DNA of 64,000 nt from Paenibacillus rhizosphaerae (GCF_014192015.1 NZ_JACHXJ010000002.1:1488001-1552000); one strand, 5' to 3'; numbered from the stretch's first letter, positions 18,442 through 29,040 are shown. Notes: generated by a model not told the origin, from the sequence alone. Numbers and translations are program-made.

Positions 18442-19419
18442 ATGAACCGTACTATGGCGCGGAACGAGGAGGTTCCACAAACACCGTTGTCGAAACCGAT
18501 CGAACGAGGATATGTGAAGCAGCTCATATTAGATATAAGGAGGGAGAAACTTCTCTACCTCATGCTGCTTCCGGGCATTTTGTTTTTTGTATTGTTCAAA
18601 TATTTGCCGATGCTCGGTACTGTAATCGCTTTCCAGGATTATCAGCCGTTTGCCGGCATTATGAAAAGCCCCTGGGTCGGGCTTAAGCACTTTCATCGTT
18701 TTTTCACGGATCCGGTATTTTGGATGCTATTCAAAAACACGCTGTTGCTAGCGGTGTACAATCTGATCTTCTTCTTCCCGCTTCCGATCATCTTGGCCTT
18801 GATGTTGAATGAGGTGCGGAAGCAGATATTCAAACGGTTCGTCCAAACGATTATTTATATTCCACACTTTATTTCATGGGTCGTCGTAGCAGGGTTGACT
18901 TACACGATGCTGACCACGGAAGGAGGCATTGTCAACGAGGCAATCGCGTCGCTCGGAGCGTCTAAGGTCAATTTTCTGCTCAGCAATGACTGGTTCCGCA
19001 CGCTAATCACATCGCAGGTGGTTTGGAAGGAGACAGGCTGGGGTACGATCATTTTCCTTGCCGCGCTTGCGGGCGTTGATCAGCAATTGTACGAAGCTGC
19101 CCGTATCGACGGAGCGGGCCGCTGGCACCAGTTATGGCACGTCACGTTTCCTGCGATCCGAACGACGATCGTTCTCTTGCTCATTTTACGGCTTGGAAGT
19201 TTTCTGGATACGGGCTTCGAGCAGATTTTCCTGATGCTGAATTCAGGCAACCGCGATGTGGGGGAAGTGTTCGATACGTACGTCTATACGTCCGGGCTGT
19301 TGAATGCGCAGTTCAGTTATAGTACCGCAGTGGGGCTGTTTAAGTCCGTGGTCAGTCTCATTCTCGTCATCTCTGCGAACGCGCTGGCGAAAAAATTCGG
19401 CGAGGAAGGGGTGTATTAG
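18442..19419 (+). CDS. Oligosaccharide ABC importer permease, LplB-like (CUT1)
   Basis: This 325-residue permease has a soluble N-terminus of about 40 residues, then six hydrophobic segments and the EAA loop EAARIDGAGRWHQLWHVTFP. The start has AAAGGGTGAG upstream. Together with the YtcP-like permease two bases downstream it forms the pore of a CUT1 importer for oligosaccharides, typical of Paenibacillus plant-polysaccharide loci. No ATPase gene is present; the class usually shares a common MsmX-type ATPase. Confidence 0.92.
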   Translation: MNRTMARNEEVPQTPLSKPIERGYVKQLILDIRREKLLYLMLLPGILFFVLFKYLPMLGTVIAFQDYQPFAGIMKSPWVGLKHFHRFFTDPVFWMLFKNTLLLAVYNLIFFFPLPIILALMLNEVRKQIFKRFVQTIIYIPHFISWVVVAGLTYTMLTTEGGIVNEAIASLGASKVNFLLSNDWFRTLITSQVVWKETGWGTIIFLAALAGVDQQLYEAARIDGAGRWHQLWHVTFPAIRTTIVLLLILRLGSFLDTGFEQIFLMLNSGNRDVGEVFDTYVYTSGLLNAQFSYSTAVGLFKSVVSLILVISANALAKKFGEEGVY

Positions 19420-19421
19420 CA

Positions 19422-20294
19422 ATGCGGGAGCGCTCATTAGGAAGTAAAGTGTTTGATGCAGCCAACCATTTCGTGCTGCTGCTTGTCGGGATCGTGACAG
19501 TCCTGCCGTTTCTCTACGTAATATCCGGGTCCCTGGTCAGCTCTGAAGAACTGCTCGTTAAAAAAGTAGTGCTCATTCCGACGCATATTTCATGGGATGC
19601 GTATCGTTACATATTTTCCTCCAAAATAATCTATCAAAGCTTGCTGAACACCGTCTTTATTACCGTTGTCGGAACCTTCATCAATTTGCTCCTGACGACA
19701 CTAATGGCGTATCCTCTTGCCAAAAAGAAGCTGCGCGGGCGTAATAAAATTATGCTGATGATTGTGATCACGATGCTGTTCAACGGTGGTATGATTCCGA
19801 CCTACCTAGTGGTCAAAAGCCTGGGAATGCTAGATACGTATTGGTCGCTCTGGCTTCCTATCGCGATTAGTGCGTTCAACCTGGTTTTGCTTCGGAACTT
19901 TTTCCAGCAGTTGCCCGAAGAGTTGGAAGAATCGGCAAAAATCGACGGCTGCAACGATCTGCGGATTTTGTACAGAATCGTCGTGCCTTTGTCTCTGCCG
20001 GCGATGGCCACTTTCGCGCTGTTTTATGCCGTAGGTCATTGGAACTCCTATTTTAGTGCGGTGATCTACATCAACAATTCGAACATCTGGCCGATTCAAG
20101 TTTGGCTGCGGCAAATCGTGATGCTGTCCACAGGCGGATTTACGGACGCGAATGCCTTATCAGAAGTCGTTGTGCCGCCGGAGAGCATCAAATATGCGGT
20201 TATCGTAGTGGCGGCGGTGCCGGTTCTGCTGCTGTATCCTTTCCTGCAAAAACATTTTGCCAAAGGCGTATTGCTCGGATCAGTAAAAGGGTAG
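19422..20294 (+). CDS. Oligosaccharide ABC importer permease, YtcP-like (CUT1)
   Basis: This 290-residue permease has six membrane segments and the EAA loop ESAKIDGCNDLRILYRIVVP, and it ends ...FAKGVLLGSVKG, the usual C-terminus of the YtcP/AraQ class. It lies two bases after the LplB-like gene, and the binding lipoprotein follows 61 bases later. Substrate choice is set by the lipoproteins at 20356 and 24838. Confidence 0.92.
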   Translation: MRERSLGSKVFDAANHFVLLLVGIVTVLPFLYVISGSLVSSEELLVKKVVLIPTHISWDAYRYIFSSKIIYQSLLNTVFITVVGTFINLLLTTLMAYPLAKKKLRGRNKIMLMIVITMLFNGGMIPTYLVVKSLGMLDTYWSLWLPIAISAFNLVLLRNFFQQLPEELEESAKIDGCNDLRILYRIVVPLSLPAMATFALFYAVGHWNSYFSAVIYINNSNIWPIQVWLRQIVMLSTGGFTDANALSEVVVPPESIKYAVIVVAAVPVLLLYPFLQKHFAKGVLLGSVKG

Positions 20295-20355
20295 GTCAAC
20301 TAAATACCAGCTTGCAGTCCTATTATCAACAAGTAATGGAGGATAATCGTTAAAG

Positions 20356-21876
20356 ATGAGAAGTAAACAAGTTTATTTTAAAAAATGGTTGGTACCCGGA
20401 ATCGCTACCGTCTCAGTCTTCTTTCTGTTATCCGCTTGCGTGGGCAAATCGCGGGACGTGGAATCTGGTCATACGGCGCAGACTTTCAAATTCAGCATCA
20501 TGTCACCGTTTTATTCAGCGCAACCACCGGAGACAGATGACTCGAATGCCGCATTCAAGGCGCTGGAGGACAAGACGGGTATTAAGATGGACGTTACATT
20601 CATTCCCGGCACGACTTATAACGATAAGCTGAACGTGACGCTCGCATCGGGTAATTTACCGCAAGTGATGGTCGTTCTGGACAACAAAAACGCTGCAGTC
20701 ATTAATGCGATTCGCTCCGGAGCGTTCTGGGAAATCGGACCATACCTCAAGGAATTCCCGAACCTTCAGAAGTACTGGAACGATCAGATCGGCGATAACA
20801 TCTCCGTGGATGGCAAAATCTATGGCATTTACCGCGACCGTCCGTTCGCGCGCAAAGGCATCATTTTTCGTCAGGACTGGCTCGACAATTTAGGTTTGCA
20901 GCAGCCTAAAACGGTCGGTGACATATACAATATTGCGAAAGCCTTCACATTGAACGATCCGGATAAGAACGGCAAGAACGACACCTTCGGCATGTCCGTT
21001 TCCGACGACAACCTAATGTATGACACAACAGTCGTGCTCGAGACGGCACTGGGTGGCTTCAACCAATGGGGCATCCAAGACGGAAAAGTCACGCCTGATT
21101 TCATGACCCAAGAGTATATGGGGGCCCTTAAACTGCTCAAAAAGATGTACGACGAGAAGCTTATCAATCGGGATTTCGGTGCGATCAAGGGCTCCAAATT
21201 GGTTGACAATATCAACCAAGGCAAGGCGGGGATGTACATTTCAAGCATCGACGACGCGAACACCAGACATTCGGACTTGTTCAAGCTGAATCCGAACGCC
21301 AAGATCGACATCGTGCTTGGGCTGCAAGGGCCGAAAGGCGTCAAGCTGCCGGCGAACTCAGGTTATTCCGGGGTGTTTATGTTCCCGAAATCGAGCGTCA
21401 AAACGGAAGCGGACTTAAAGGGAATTTTAACTTATTTTGACAAAAGCCTTGACCCGGATGTAATGAAACTGTTTGCATTCGGTGTCGAAGGCGTCCATTA
21501 TAAAGTGGAAAATGGAAATCCGGTGTTCACGAACGAGCAATTGTGGAAAGACCAGGTTGATGCTTTGAGCCAGCTGCGCATCGCACCCTCGGATTTGACT
21601 TGGCCGACGGAATCCGAATTGATGAAAAAAGTAAAAAAGCTGTATCAGGAACAAGTTCCGAACGCAGTTCCCAGCGTAATCGAGCCTTACATTTCACCAA
21701 CCAAAGCGGAGCTTGGCACCGAATTGGATAAGATGATCGACGACGCGCGTGTTCAGTTCATTATGGGTGCTATCGATGAGACAGGCTTCGCCAAAGCAAC
21801 GGATGAGTGGCGCAATAAAGGCGGCGATAAAATGATCGATGAGCTCACTCAAGAATATAACAAAGCACAGAAATAA
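20356..21876 (+). CDS. Sugar-binding lipoprotein (family 1 SBP), paralogue 1
   Basis: The 506-residue protein has a signal peptide with lipobox LLSAC near residue 27, so it is anchored outside the membrane. The mature part is an LplA/LipO-type solute-binding protein (GIKMDVTFIPGTTYNDKLNV; GKIYGIYRDRPFARKGIIFR). A DPDKNGKNDTFG segment resembles a calcium-binding loop. It is a very close paralogue of the lipoprotein at 24838, aligned almost end to end. It is the likely ligand receptor for the two permeases upstream. Confidence 0.93.
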   Translation: MRSKQVYFKKWLVPGIATVSVFFLLSACVGKSRDVESGHTAQTFKFSIMSPFYSAQPPETDDSNAAFKALEDKTGIKMDVTFIPGTTYNDKLNVTLASGNLPQVMVVLDNKNAAVINAIRSGAFWEIGPYLKEFPNLQKYWNDQIGDNISVDGKIYGIYRDRPFARKGIIFRQDWLDNLGLQQPKTVGDIYNIAKAFTLNDPDKNGKNDTFGMSVSDDNLMYDTTVVLETALGGFNQWGIQDGKVTPDFMTQEYMGALKLLKKMYDEKLINRDFGAIKGSKLVDNINQGKAGMYISSIDDANTRHSDLFKLNPNAKIDIVLGLQGPKGVKLPANSGYSGVFMFPKSSVKTEADLKGILTYFDKSLDPDVMKLFAFGVEGVHYKVENGNPVFTNEQLWKDQVDALSQLRIAPSDLTWPTESELMKKVKKLYQEQVPNAVPSVIEPYISPTKAELGTELDKMIDDARVQFIMGAIDETGFAKATDEWRNKGGDKMIDELTQEYNKAQK

Positions 21877-21895
21877 AACGAAGTCTTTTATTTTA

Positions 21896-21936
21896 CAGCG
21901 CCTTTCCGCCGGAATTTCTCCGGACGGGAGGCGCTG
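21896..21936 (+). terminator. Stem-loop after lipoprotein 1
   Basis: CAGCGCCT pairs with AGGCGCTG around an inner CCGCCGG-type stem; there is no clear T-run after it. A related hairpin follows the paralogous lipoprotein at 26418-26460, so the duplication included the 3' end. It could stabilise or process the mRNA. Confidence 0.55.
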
Positions 21937-22029
21937 CAAGCGTTTGATATTTCAGTAGTTTGCCACAGTAAATGCAAATGGTGGTGCTTAAGACATTTCA
22001 TCAGATCACGATCGGCGGAGGTTTAACCC

Positions 22030-24288
22030 ATGAAATTGCATGCGTCGTCCTTTTTGTCAAAGCTAATCTGGTTCAGCTTACTGCTCGGAACGTTCCCGGT
22101 CATTGTATTGGGGGCTTTTTCCTATTTAACGGCATCCAGCACGTTGCAGACGAAGGTCTATGAAAGCAATCAACAATTGCTGCAGCAAAAAGAGTCGCAA
22201 ATTGAGCAGCTGCTGCGGTTGATCGACTATTCGGCAATCCAATATATGAACCAGCCACGGGTCATAGCCGCATTGCGGGGAAGCTTGCAAGGCGACGCCA
22301 CCGGCGTGGGTACGGTGCAAAAACTTCTCGATGCGATGAGCAAGCTTCAAAGCAGCGAGCTCGGTGCAATGAGCATGGAACTGGTCAGTCTGAGAGGTAA
22401 GTGGTCGGTTAGCGATACCGGATTGTCTGAACTCTCCACAAGCGACCTGAGTGAATATGACAAGTGGGTAACCGACCCCAGAACGTCATTCTGGTCAGGC
22501 ACGCCATCCTCTATGAAGCTGGTCAAAAAAATTCCTGCCTATTCTGCCCACCCGACCGGACTGCTCGTGATGTCCATTCCACTCTATGAGATCAACAAGC
22601 TAATCGGCAGCGATACGAAGCTCAGTAATGTTTTGATTATGAATGAAGAGCAGTACGTGTTCGCCGGGAACGACGGTGCTGTTCTAGGAAAGCGGTTCGA
22701 CGCTCTGCCGTTTGGAGACAAAAAGGAGATTGTACCCGCAGGACAAGGCTTTTATACTGATCGTACGGCCAAGGAGCGAGTGGGGGTTAGTTACCGCGCT
22801 TCATCATACAACGGGTGGGTGTACTTGTCGGTCGTATCGATCGACGAGTTGAACAAAGAGTCTCAAAATATTGGCTGGTTCACCTTGTTTTTATGCCTCG
22901 GCATATTGGCGGTCGCACTGCTCATTTCATATCTTGGATCAAGGAAAATGTACAGGCCGATCCAACGCTTGTACGAAGTTGTAAGGAATGAGACGGAATC
23001 CGCCGTTACGGCTGCGGCGAGCAATGAATTTGAATTTATGAACGAGCGTTTCCGCAGACTGCTGCTGCAGGAGCACCGGCTTCTGCAAGAAATGCAGGGA
23101 CAATCCCATCAGATGAAAGAATACTTCGTGTTCAAGCTGTTTCAGAGCGATATGGCCAAAACGGAAATTCACGACAAGCTGGCCATGTTCGGCCACCCAC
23201 TCGGCTGGAGCGATATGTGCGTCATGGCTATTCAAATCGATACACTGGCCGGCACACGGTTTCAGGAGCAGGACCGGGATCTGCTCATGTTCGCCCTGAA
23301 CAACATCGTCTCCGAGCTTATTACCTCGGAATGTCGTCTACTCCCTGTGGTTATGGGGGATTCACAAGTGACTTTGCTGGGCAGCTCAGAGTCCGACGCA
23401 CAGCAGTTTAAGGCTTATCTGGACACGATGGCAGAGCAAATCATGGGTACGATCAATCGCTACTTGGAGCTGAAAATCAGTATTGGCTTCAGCCGCGTCT
23501 TCGCCGATTTCAAATATATCCGTGATGCGTACAGGGAGGCGGTTACAGCGCTGAAATACCGAATGAAGCTGGGCGAAGAGTCCATTTTGTTTATTGAGGA
23601 AGTACAACCGGAACAGGGGGTTCCGCAGCATTATCCTGACACACTCGAGCAGCAGCTGCTCGACGCGCTTAAATTGGCGGATCGGGAACTGGCCGCACAG
23701 CTATTGCCGCAATTGATTGCTGCCATCGCTGCCGACGAGCGGACGCACGAAGCCTATTTTGTGTCTTTCGTTCGCCTGTTGCTGCAAATGCTGCAAGCTA
23801 TCAAAGATGCCGGAGTTAATCCGAACCGGTTGTTTGCCGCGGAGCAAGAGCTGTTCATTCAACTGTTCCGTTTGAAAACGGCCAAGCAAGTTGAAATCTG
23901 GTTCCAGGATGCGGTCATGGAGCCACTCTTACAGCATTTAGAGCAGCGCCGGAATGAACAATATCATAGTATCTCCAGCGAGATCATCCGCATGATTGAA
24001 ACCGGCTTCGACACCGACCTGACACTGGAGGTTTGTGCCCGGCGAATGAACTACAGTCCCAACTACTTGACCAAAGTGTTCCGCAAGGAAACGGGCGTTA
24101 ACTTCAGTGATTACTTGTCGCAATACCGTATGAAAATGGCAAAAAAATGGCTAATCGAGACGGATATGAAAATAGCAGAAATTGCAGAGAAGCTGAAATA
24201 CAATACGCCGGCGAACTTTATCCGGTATTTTCGTAAGCTGGAAGGCTGTACTCCGGGCCAGTACCGGGAAAATTATTTTAACAATTAA
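22030..24288 (+). CDS. Membrane-bound AraC-family regulator with extracytoplasmic sensor
   Basis: This 752-residue protein has a first membrane helix at about 10-32, an extracytoplasmic sensor of about 250 residues, a second helix near 285-303 (WFTLFLCLGILAVALLISYL), a cytoplasmic linker and a C-terminal AraC double HTH (LTLEVCARRMNYSPNYLTKV; IAEIAEKLKYNTPANFIRYF). There is no receiver domain. Such one-component regulators sense sugars outside the cell and control the adjacent importer. The start has GGAGG 8 bases upstream, and a strong terminator follows. It lies between the two lipoprotein paralogues. Confidence 0.92.
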   Translation: MKLHASSFLSKLIWFSLLLGTFPVIVLGAFSYLTASSTLQTKVYESNQQLLQQKESQIEQLLRLIDYSAIQYMNQPRVIAALRGSLQGDATGVGTVQKLLDAMSKLQSSELGAMSMELVSLRGKWSVSDTGLSELSTSDLSEYDKWVTDPRTSFWSGTPSSMKLVKKIPAYSAHPTGLLVMSIPLYEINKLIGSDTKLSNVLIMNEEQYVFAGNDGAVLGKRFDALPFGDKKEIVPAGQGFYTDRTAKERVGVSYRASSYNGWVYLSVVSIDELNKESQNIGWFTLFLCLGILAVALLISYLGSRKMYRPIQRLYEVVRNETESAVTAAASNEFEFMNERFRRLLLQEHRLLQEMQGQSHQMKEYFVFKLFQSDMAKTEIHDKLAMFGHPLGWSDMCVMAIQIDTLAGTRFQEQDRDLLMFALNNIVSELITSECRLLPVVMGDSQVTLLGSSESDAQQFKAYLDTMAEQIMGTINRYLELKISIGFSRVFADFKYIRDAYREAVTALKYRMKLGEESILFIEEVQPEQGVPQHYPDTLEQQLLDALKLADRELAAQLLPQLIAAIAADERTHEAYFVSFVRLLLQMLQAIKDAGVNPNRLFAAEQELFIQLFRLKTAKQVEIWFQDAVMEPLLQHLEQRRNEQYHSISSEIIRMIETGFDTDLTLEVCARRMNYSPNYLTKVFRKETGVNFSDYLSQYRMKMAKKWLIETDMKIAEIAEKLKYNTPANFIRYFRKLEGCTPGQYRENYFNN

Positions 24289-24322
24289 TCATATCTGTCA
24301 TTTATAAAAAGGTTGCAGCGAA

Positions 24323-24375
24323 AACAACCCAACGTCTCTGGCAAATGTCGGCGAAGTGTTGGATTGTTTTTTTTT
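24323..24375 (+). terminator. Intrinsic terminator of the membrane AraC gene
   Basis: AACAACCCAAC pairs with GTTGGATTGTT (one mismatch) and is followed by a run of nine to ten T. The next 460 bases, up to the lipoprotein at 24838, hold the repeated 54-base box at 24517 and no recognisable gene. Confidence 0.85.
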
Positions 24376-24516
24376 ATGAAACGGGGAGCGTTATGTACTC
24401 GATGAGAGTTTAGCGATGTCCGCTTCGAACCGCTGGATGAAGAAAATGATTATGAGATGCAAGAAAATGAATGTATGCGTACCAAACACATTGGGTTTAA
24501 TGCTGTTCATCGAAGT

Positions 24517-24570
24517 TACCCATGTAATGAATATCGACCTGAACAGCTATCCCTCTATACATTGTAGAAG
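24517..24570 (+). repeat. 54-base repeated leader box, copy 1
   Basis: It is 54 bases long and matches the box at 26633-26686 at 50 positions without gaps, although the flanking DNA is unrelated. It starts TACCCATGTAATGAATATCG and ends TACATTGTAGAAG, which contains the small palindrome TACA-T-TGTA. It lies 267 bases before the second lipoprotein. It is probably a regulator-binding or promoter element shared by the two units. Confidence 0.7.
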
Positions 24571-24837
24571 TAGGAAAGCTGATGTAAACACCGTTTTTGT
24601 AGATATAACGTGTGTCCCATTTGCGGTTACGCGAATAACTGCTGTCGTTAAGCAGAGATCACAGGAGGGAGCGCCGAAGATCGTCTGCTTCAATTTATGA
24701 TTTGTAAGCGGATACATTATGGTTTTGAATTGCCTTTTCTGCGGATGTATTGCCATTGAAGGATTACTAACCCGTTAAAAGGATGACTTCCAAACGGAAG
24801 GCTGTCTTTTTATAAATAAAATAATGGAGGGTGTCCT

Positions 24838-26397
24838 ATGAAGACAAAAAACAAATCAGTTAATTTAAAAAAATGGATGACAGCTGGTGTCGCCTCTGCG
24901 TTAATCGTATCCATGTTAACTGCTTGTGGAGGAGGATCGGGTGGCGACGGCAGCACCAAAACGGCGGGAAAGAGCGGCCAGGCAACGGACGAAGCCGCCA
25001 AGCCTTTTAGATTCAGCATCATGTCGCCGTTTTTTGCTGCGCAACCGCCGGCGACGGACGACTCAAACGCTGCATTCAAAGAATTAGAGGCCAAGACAGG
25101 CGTCCAGATGGATGTCACTTTTGTCCCTGGCACGACCTATGACGATAAGTTGAATGTGACCCTCGCGTCCGGCAGTTTGCCGCAAGTCATGGTGGTGACC
25201 AACAACAAGATTGCCGCGGTCATCAATGCGGTCCGCTCCGGCGCCTTTTGGGAAATCGGTCCGTATATCAATGAATTCCCAAACCTGAAGAAATACTGGA
25301 ACGATCAGGTCGCAAACAACATTTCCGTGGATGGCAAAATCTACGGTATTTACCGCGATCGTCCCGTCGCGCGCAAAGGCCTCATTTTTCGCCAGGATTG
25401 GCTCGATAGCCTAGGTCTTCAGCCGCCGAAAAAGGTCGATGACGTGTACAATATCGCAAAAGCATTTACATTGAACGATCCGGACAAAAATGGCAAAAAC
25501 GACACGTACGGCCTTGCGATATCGGACGACAACTTGGTAAATGATGCAACGGGAGTGCTCGTAACGGCACTTGGCGGCTTCAACCAGTGGGGCATTAAAG
25601 ACGGGAAAGTTACTCCTGATTTCATGACCCCGGAGTATTTGGATGCGCTCAAGTTACTGAAGAAGATGTACGATGAAAAGCTGATGAATCAGGATTTCGG
25701 AGCGATTAAAGGTACCAAGCTGAAGGAAACCATCAATCAAGGGAAGGCGGGGATGTACATTTCAAGCATCGACGATGCGAACACATCTCATTCGGACTTG
25801 TTCAAGCTGAATCCGAAAGCCAAGATCGGCTTCGTCCTCGGTCTTGAAGGGCCGAAAGGCGTTAAGCTACCGGCGAACTCGGGTTATTTCGGGGTGTTTA
25901 TGTTCCCAAAATCAAGTGTCAAAACGGAAGCGGACTTGAAGAAGATTTTAGCCTATTTCGACAAAAATCTCGACCCTGATATATTGAAACTGTTTGCATT
26001 CGGTGTCGAGGGTGTCCATTATAAAACGGAAAACGGAAACCCGGTGTTTACCAACGAGCAGCTATGGGCAGACCAGGTCGCTGATTTGGGCCAGCTGCGT
26101 ATCGCACCTTCGGATTTGGCCTGGCCGACGGAATCCGAGGTCATGAAGGAGGTAAAGAAGCTGTATAAAGAAGAAACACCAAACGCAGTAGCGAATGTAA
26201 TCGAGCCGTACCTTTCGCCGACCTATGCGGAGCGTGGCACCGAGTTGAATAAGATCATCAACGACGCGCGCGTCAAATTCATTATGGGTGCTACCGATGA
26301 GGCCGGTTTTGTCAAAGCAACGGAGGATTGGCGTAAACAAGGCGGCGATAAAATAATCGATGAATTTACCCAGGAATATAATAAAGCGCAAAAATAA
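24838..26397 (+). CDS. Sugar-binding lipoprotein (family 1 SBP), paralogue 2
   Basis: The 519-residue protein has a signal peptide with lipobox MLTAC near residue 28, a Gly/Ser linker, then the LplA/LipO-type binding fold. It is nearly colinear with the lipoprotein at 20356; most differences are at the N-terminus and in scattered surface positions. GGAGGGTG precedes the start. It probably serves the same permeases with altered ligand range, or is expressed with the glycosidase that follows at 26778. Confidence 0.93.
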   Translation: MKTKNKSVNLKKWMTAGVASALIVSMLTACGGGSGGDGSTKTAGKSGQATDEAAKPFRFSIMSPFFAAQPPATDDSNAAFKELEAKTGVQMDVTFVPGTTYDDKLNVTLASGSLPQVMVVTNNKIAAVINAVRSGAFWEIGPYINEFPNLKKYWNDQVANNISVDGKIYGIYRDRPVARKGLIFRQDWLDSLGLQPPKKVDDVYNIAKAFTLNDPDKNGKNDTYGLAISDDNLVNDATGVLVTALGGFNQWGIKDGKVTPDFMTPEYLDALKLLKKMYDEKLMNQDFGAIKGTKLKETINQGKAGMYISSIDDANTSHSDLFKLNPKAKIGFVLGLEGPKGVKLPANSGYFGVFMFPKSSVKTEADLKKILAYFDKNLDPDILKLFAFGVEGVHYKTENGNPVFTNEQLWADQVADLGQLRIAPSDLAWPTESEVMKEVKKLYKEETPNAVANVIEPYLSPTYAERGTELNKIINDARVKFIMGATDEAGFVKATEDWRKQGGDKIIDEFTQEYNKAQK

Positions 26398-26417
26398 TAA
26401 CGAGCCGTCTTCCTTTT

Positions 26418-26460
26418 ACAGCGTCTTTCTGCCGGAACTACACCGGCCGGCAGGCGCTGT
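26418..26460 (+). terminator. Stem-loop after lipoprotein 2
   Basis: ACAGCG pairs with CGCTGT around an inner GCCGG/CCGGC stem. It is the counterpart of the hairpin at 21896-21936. No T-run follows, so read-through towards the glycosidase is possible. Confidence 0.55.
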
Positions 26461-26632
26461 CTGCGCGGATAATGCTATTTTTCATCTCATATGCAAAGGA
26501 CGGAGTGAAAGACAGTACGTTAGATCAACGATCATCCATTTTGATCCGCTTGTAACAGAAAATGAATAGGCATCGAAAGAAGATGAATATTTCCGTATCT
26601 CTGCTTTGGATTCAAAACATTACTGTAGAAAC

Positions 26633-26686
26633 TACCCATGTAATGAATATCGACCTGAACAACCATCCTTCTTTACATTGTAGAAG
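26633..26686 (+). repeat. 54-base repeated leader box, copy 2
   Basis: This is the second copy of the box at 24517 (50 of 54 bases identical), here 91 bases before the glycosidase start. Its right half reads CTTCTTTACATTGTAGAAG, a better inverted repeat than in copy 1. Conservation of this block and not of its surroundings points to function. Confidence 0.7.
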
Positions 26687-26777
26687 AGACAAAATCCGAA
26701 CAGTCGCTGCAGTCAGGAATGCGAATTCAATCTCTGCAGTGATACAACTGTAAAAAGGTGCAAAGGAAGGTTGATTT

Positions 26778-28790
26778 ATGAAATTTCAATTGAATGACTT
26801 TACTTTCGACCTGCGGGCCAGCCTGGCGCCGCCTAATCACATTTGGGTCGCCAGCGGTTATAGTACGGTAGCCCCGCTCCCCAATACGGTAGCGGGAGTG
26901 AAAGGCTTATTTTCTCCGCCGTTCGCGGCTCGCGATGTACAGCTGCTGTTGAATATCGAAGCAGACGGTCATACCGTAAGCGACACCGGAAACCTGGGCA
27001 AAGGTGACTGCGGACTGTTATACGCTGGGGCAGAATGGCGGCCGGACCGTATTGCGCGACGCGGGACGTATCACTATTTTCACGAGGGCAGGCTTATTTC
27101 TTTGTTCGTGCAGAGCCGTCTTGTGCCACTCGCGGACCGGGCTGGCTTTCTGCTAGCTGTTCGTATCGCCAACCGTACGGAGCGGAGCATTGAGGTGCTC
27201 GTCAAGCCTCAGTTAACGTCAGGACGGCTCTGCTTGCAGCCGCTCGACGACTGGGACTATGGGCATCCGGCACCGGGAGAACCTGCGCAACCAATCAGCG
27301 ACGACGTATGGGAAAACGAAGATGTGCGGATGTCCCTGTTGCACGATGCCTCGATGCCGTCGTATCTGGCACCGGGAGAAGATGTGGAGCGCTGCATGGC
27401 TGTTGTACTGACGCGCAGCGGCGAGGAAAGCGACAACACCGAAAGCTTGGCGGTTTGGGAAAAACGGACGGAAGTGAGATGGCAGGATCGGATCGACCAC
27501 ATGTGCGCATCCCTGCCGAAGTTGGAAAGCGATATCCCTGGTCTGGAAGACTATTACCGGCGCTCGCTCGTCAGCGGCTTGATCTGTCTGTGGGAGCATC
27601 CCGATTTCGCTATGCAGCCGTTCCCGGTCGTGTCGGGCATCGAGGGTGCGGGAATTTGCTGCTACCCGTGGGACACGGGTGGGTATGCAGGCAGACTGCT
27701 TGCAATGATGATCGGCAGCGAAAGCATGATGGAACTGGCACAGCTCATGGCGAACAGTGGCATTGAGCGGCATTCGCGATTTTCTCCAAGTGGTATTGGT
27801 AAGGACGTACCGTACTCATACAGTTTGTGGTCGTTCTTCAATCTGATCTGGAGCAATATGGAGCAGCATGGTGAAGGCCAGCAGATGTATGACGTGATGC
27901 GGAGTCTGCTGCTCTGCGACGAGGACAGGCTGCCTGCCTGGGGTGTGCTGCTCGATTACGGCAAACAGCACAACCTGCTGGAAATGCGCAGCGCGGCGCA
28001 TGAGCATGTTGTCTCAAGTCCTAACGCCGAGCGGGCATGGTGCTACGACCGACTGGCTGACTTGGCCGAGCGGCTGGGAAGGGGAGAAGCGGAACGGTGG
28101 CGGGATAAAGCGGAACAAATTCGGCGTGCGATTCGCGAGCAACTGTGGGACGAAGAAGCGGGATGGTTTGTCTGCCGTTATCCGGACGGGCATGTGGAGC
28201 GGGTGTATACGATTCAAGCCTACGATACGCTTCGAATGGGCGCTTGTACCGAACCGATGAAGTCTGCCTTGTTATCGCACGTACGAGAGGGTGCATTCCT
28301 CGCCCCTTACGGTGTCAGCAGCATTTCGGAAGAAGATACGATTCATTACGAACTGAACGATCCGGACTGGTCGGGCGGAGGCTGCTATACAGGCGAAGCG
28401 ACCATGCTGGCTCAAACGTTATGGGAAATTGGCGAAGCTGAGCTGGCGTGGGATGTACTGAAGCGACTGTTCTGGATGGGACGGCATTTGCCGTATTTTC
28501 CCCAGGAGCACTACTGCGACCGTCCGGCCGTCCCAAGCCACAAACGAGCCAATGTCATCGCTGGCTTGTCCGGCGCGGAAGCGATTTTGTTTGGAATGGC
28601 CGGCCTGAAGCCAGGAGCGGACGGCAAGCTGACGGTATTACCGCATCCGCCGCATGAAGGGAAAGTTTCTGTGGAGGGCTATTTATTCCGAGGCCGCAGC
28701 ATTGATATCCATATGGAGCCGGGATATAGCAGAATCGTATGTGATGGCGTCGTCATTTACGAAGGTGCTCCCACCCTCTGCACTATATAA
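26778..28790 (+). CDS. Six-hairpin (alpha/alpha)6 glycoside hydrolase
   Basis: The 670 residues have an N-terminal beta-rich domain (about 1-230), a helical barrel with [14 protein letters not shown] near residue 295 (the WDTG Asp is the likely general acid, as in trehalase-like and GH63-like enzymes) and [19 protein letters not shown] near 532. A small beta C-terminal domain ends the protein. No signal peptide, so it acts inside on imported oligosaccharide. AAGGAAGG lies upstream of the ATG. I cannot assign a CAZy family with certainty. Confidence 0.8.
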   Translation: MKFQLNDFTFDLRASLAPPNHIWVASGYSTVAPLPNTVAGVKGLFSPPFAARDVQLLLNIEADGHTVSDTGNLGKGDCGLLYAGAEWRPDRIARRGTYHYFHEGRLISLFVQSRLVPLADRAGFLLAVRIANRTERSIEVLVKPQLTSGRLCLQPLDDWDYGHPAPGEPAQPISDDVWENEDVRMSLLHDASMPSYLAPGEDVERCMAVVLTRSGEESDNTESLAVWEKRTEVRWQDRIDHMCASLPKLESDIPGLEDYYRRSLVSGLICLWEHPDFAMQPFPVVSGIEGAGICCYPWDTGGYAGRLLAMMIGSESMMELAQLMANSGIERHSRFSPSGIGKDVPYSYSLWSFFNLIWSNMEQHGEGQQMYDVMRSLLLCDEDRLPAWGVLLDYGKQHNLLEMRSAAHEHVVSSPNAERAWCYDRLADLAERLGRGEAERWRDKAEQIRRAIREQLWDEEAGWFVCRYPDGHVERVYTIQAYDTLRMGACTEPMKSALLSHVREGAFLAPYGVSSISEEDTIHYELNDPDWSGGGCYTGEATMLAQTLWEIGEAELAWDVLKRLFWMGRHLPYFPQEHYCDRPAVPSHKRANVIAGLSGAEAILFGMAGLKPGADGKLTVLPHPPHEGKVSVEGYLFRGRSIDIHMEPGYSRIVCDGVVIYEGAPTLCTI

Positions 28791-28882
28791 ATGGAAAAAC
28801 ATATGCAGAACATTCACTGGGCATCTTGAATCCAAAATTATCGTGATAAAGGGTGAAGTGAGAAAAAAACGTTTTGTACAGG

Positions 28883-28912
28883 TCGGCACCGGAGGAAGAG
28901 CCGAGTTTTTTT
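28883..28912 (+). terminator. Intrinsic terminator downstream of the glycosidase
   Basis: TCGGC pairs with GCCGA and is followed by seven T, about 95 bases after the stop. Short frames in 28791-29040 look non-coding. Confidence 0.65.
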
Positions 28913-29040
28913 GCAGCGATCACTACGGATTACCGTGGATGGATTATGCCAATAAAAAGCAGCAAATCGCTCCATACGTACTGGACAGCCGGCTTGACTG
29001 ATGAAAAAATCACCGAGCTTATCTGAACGGTGAAAGAAAG

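Noticed and set aside
28654-29001. 115-codon plus-strand frame overlapping the glycosidase end
   Set aside because: Mostly inside the glycosidase in another frame, then across a terminator hairpin; no ribosome site.
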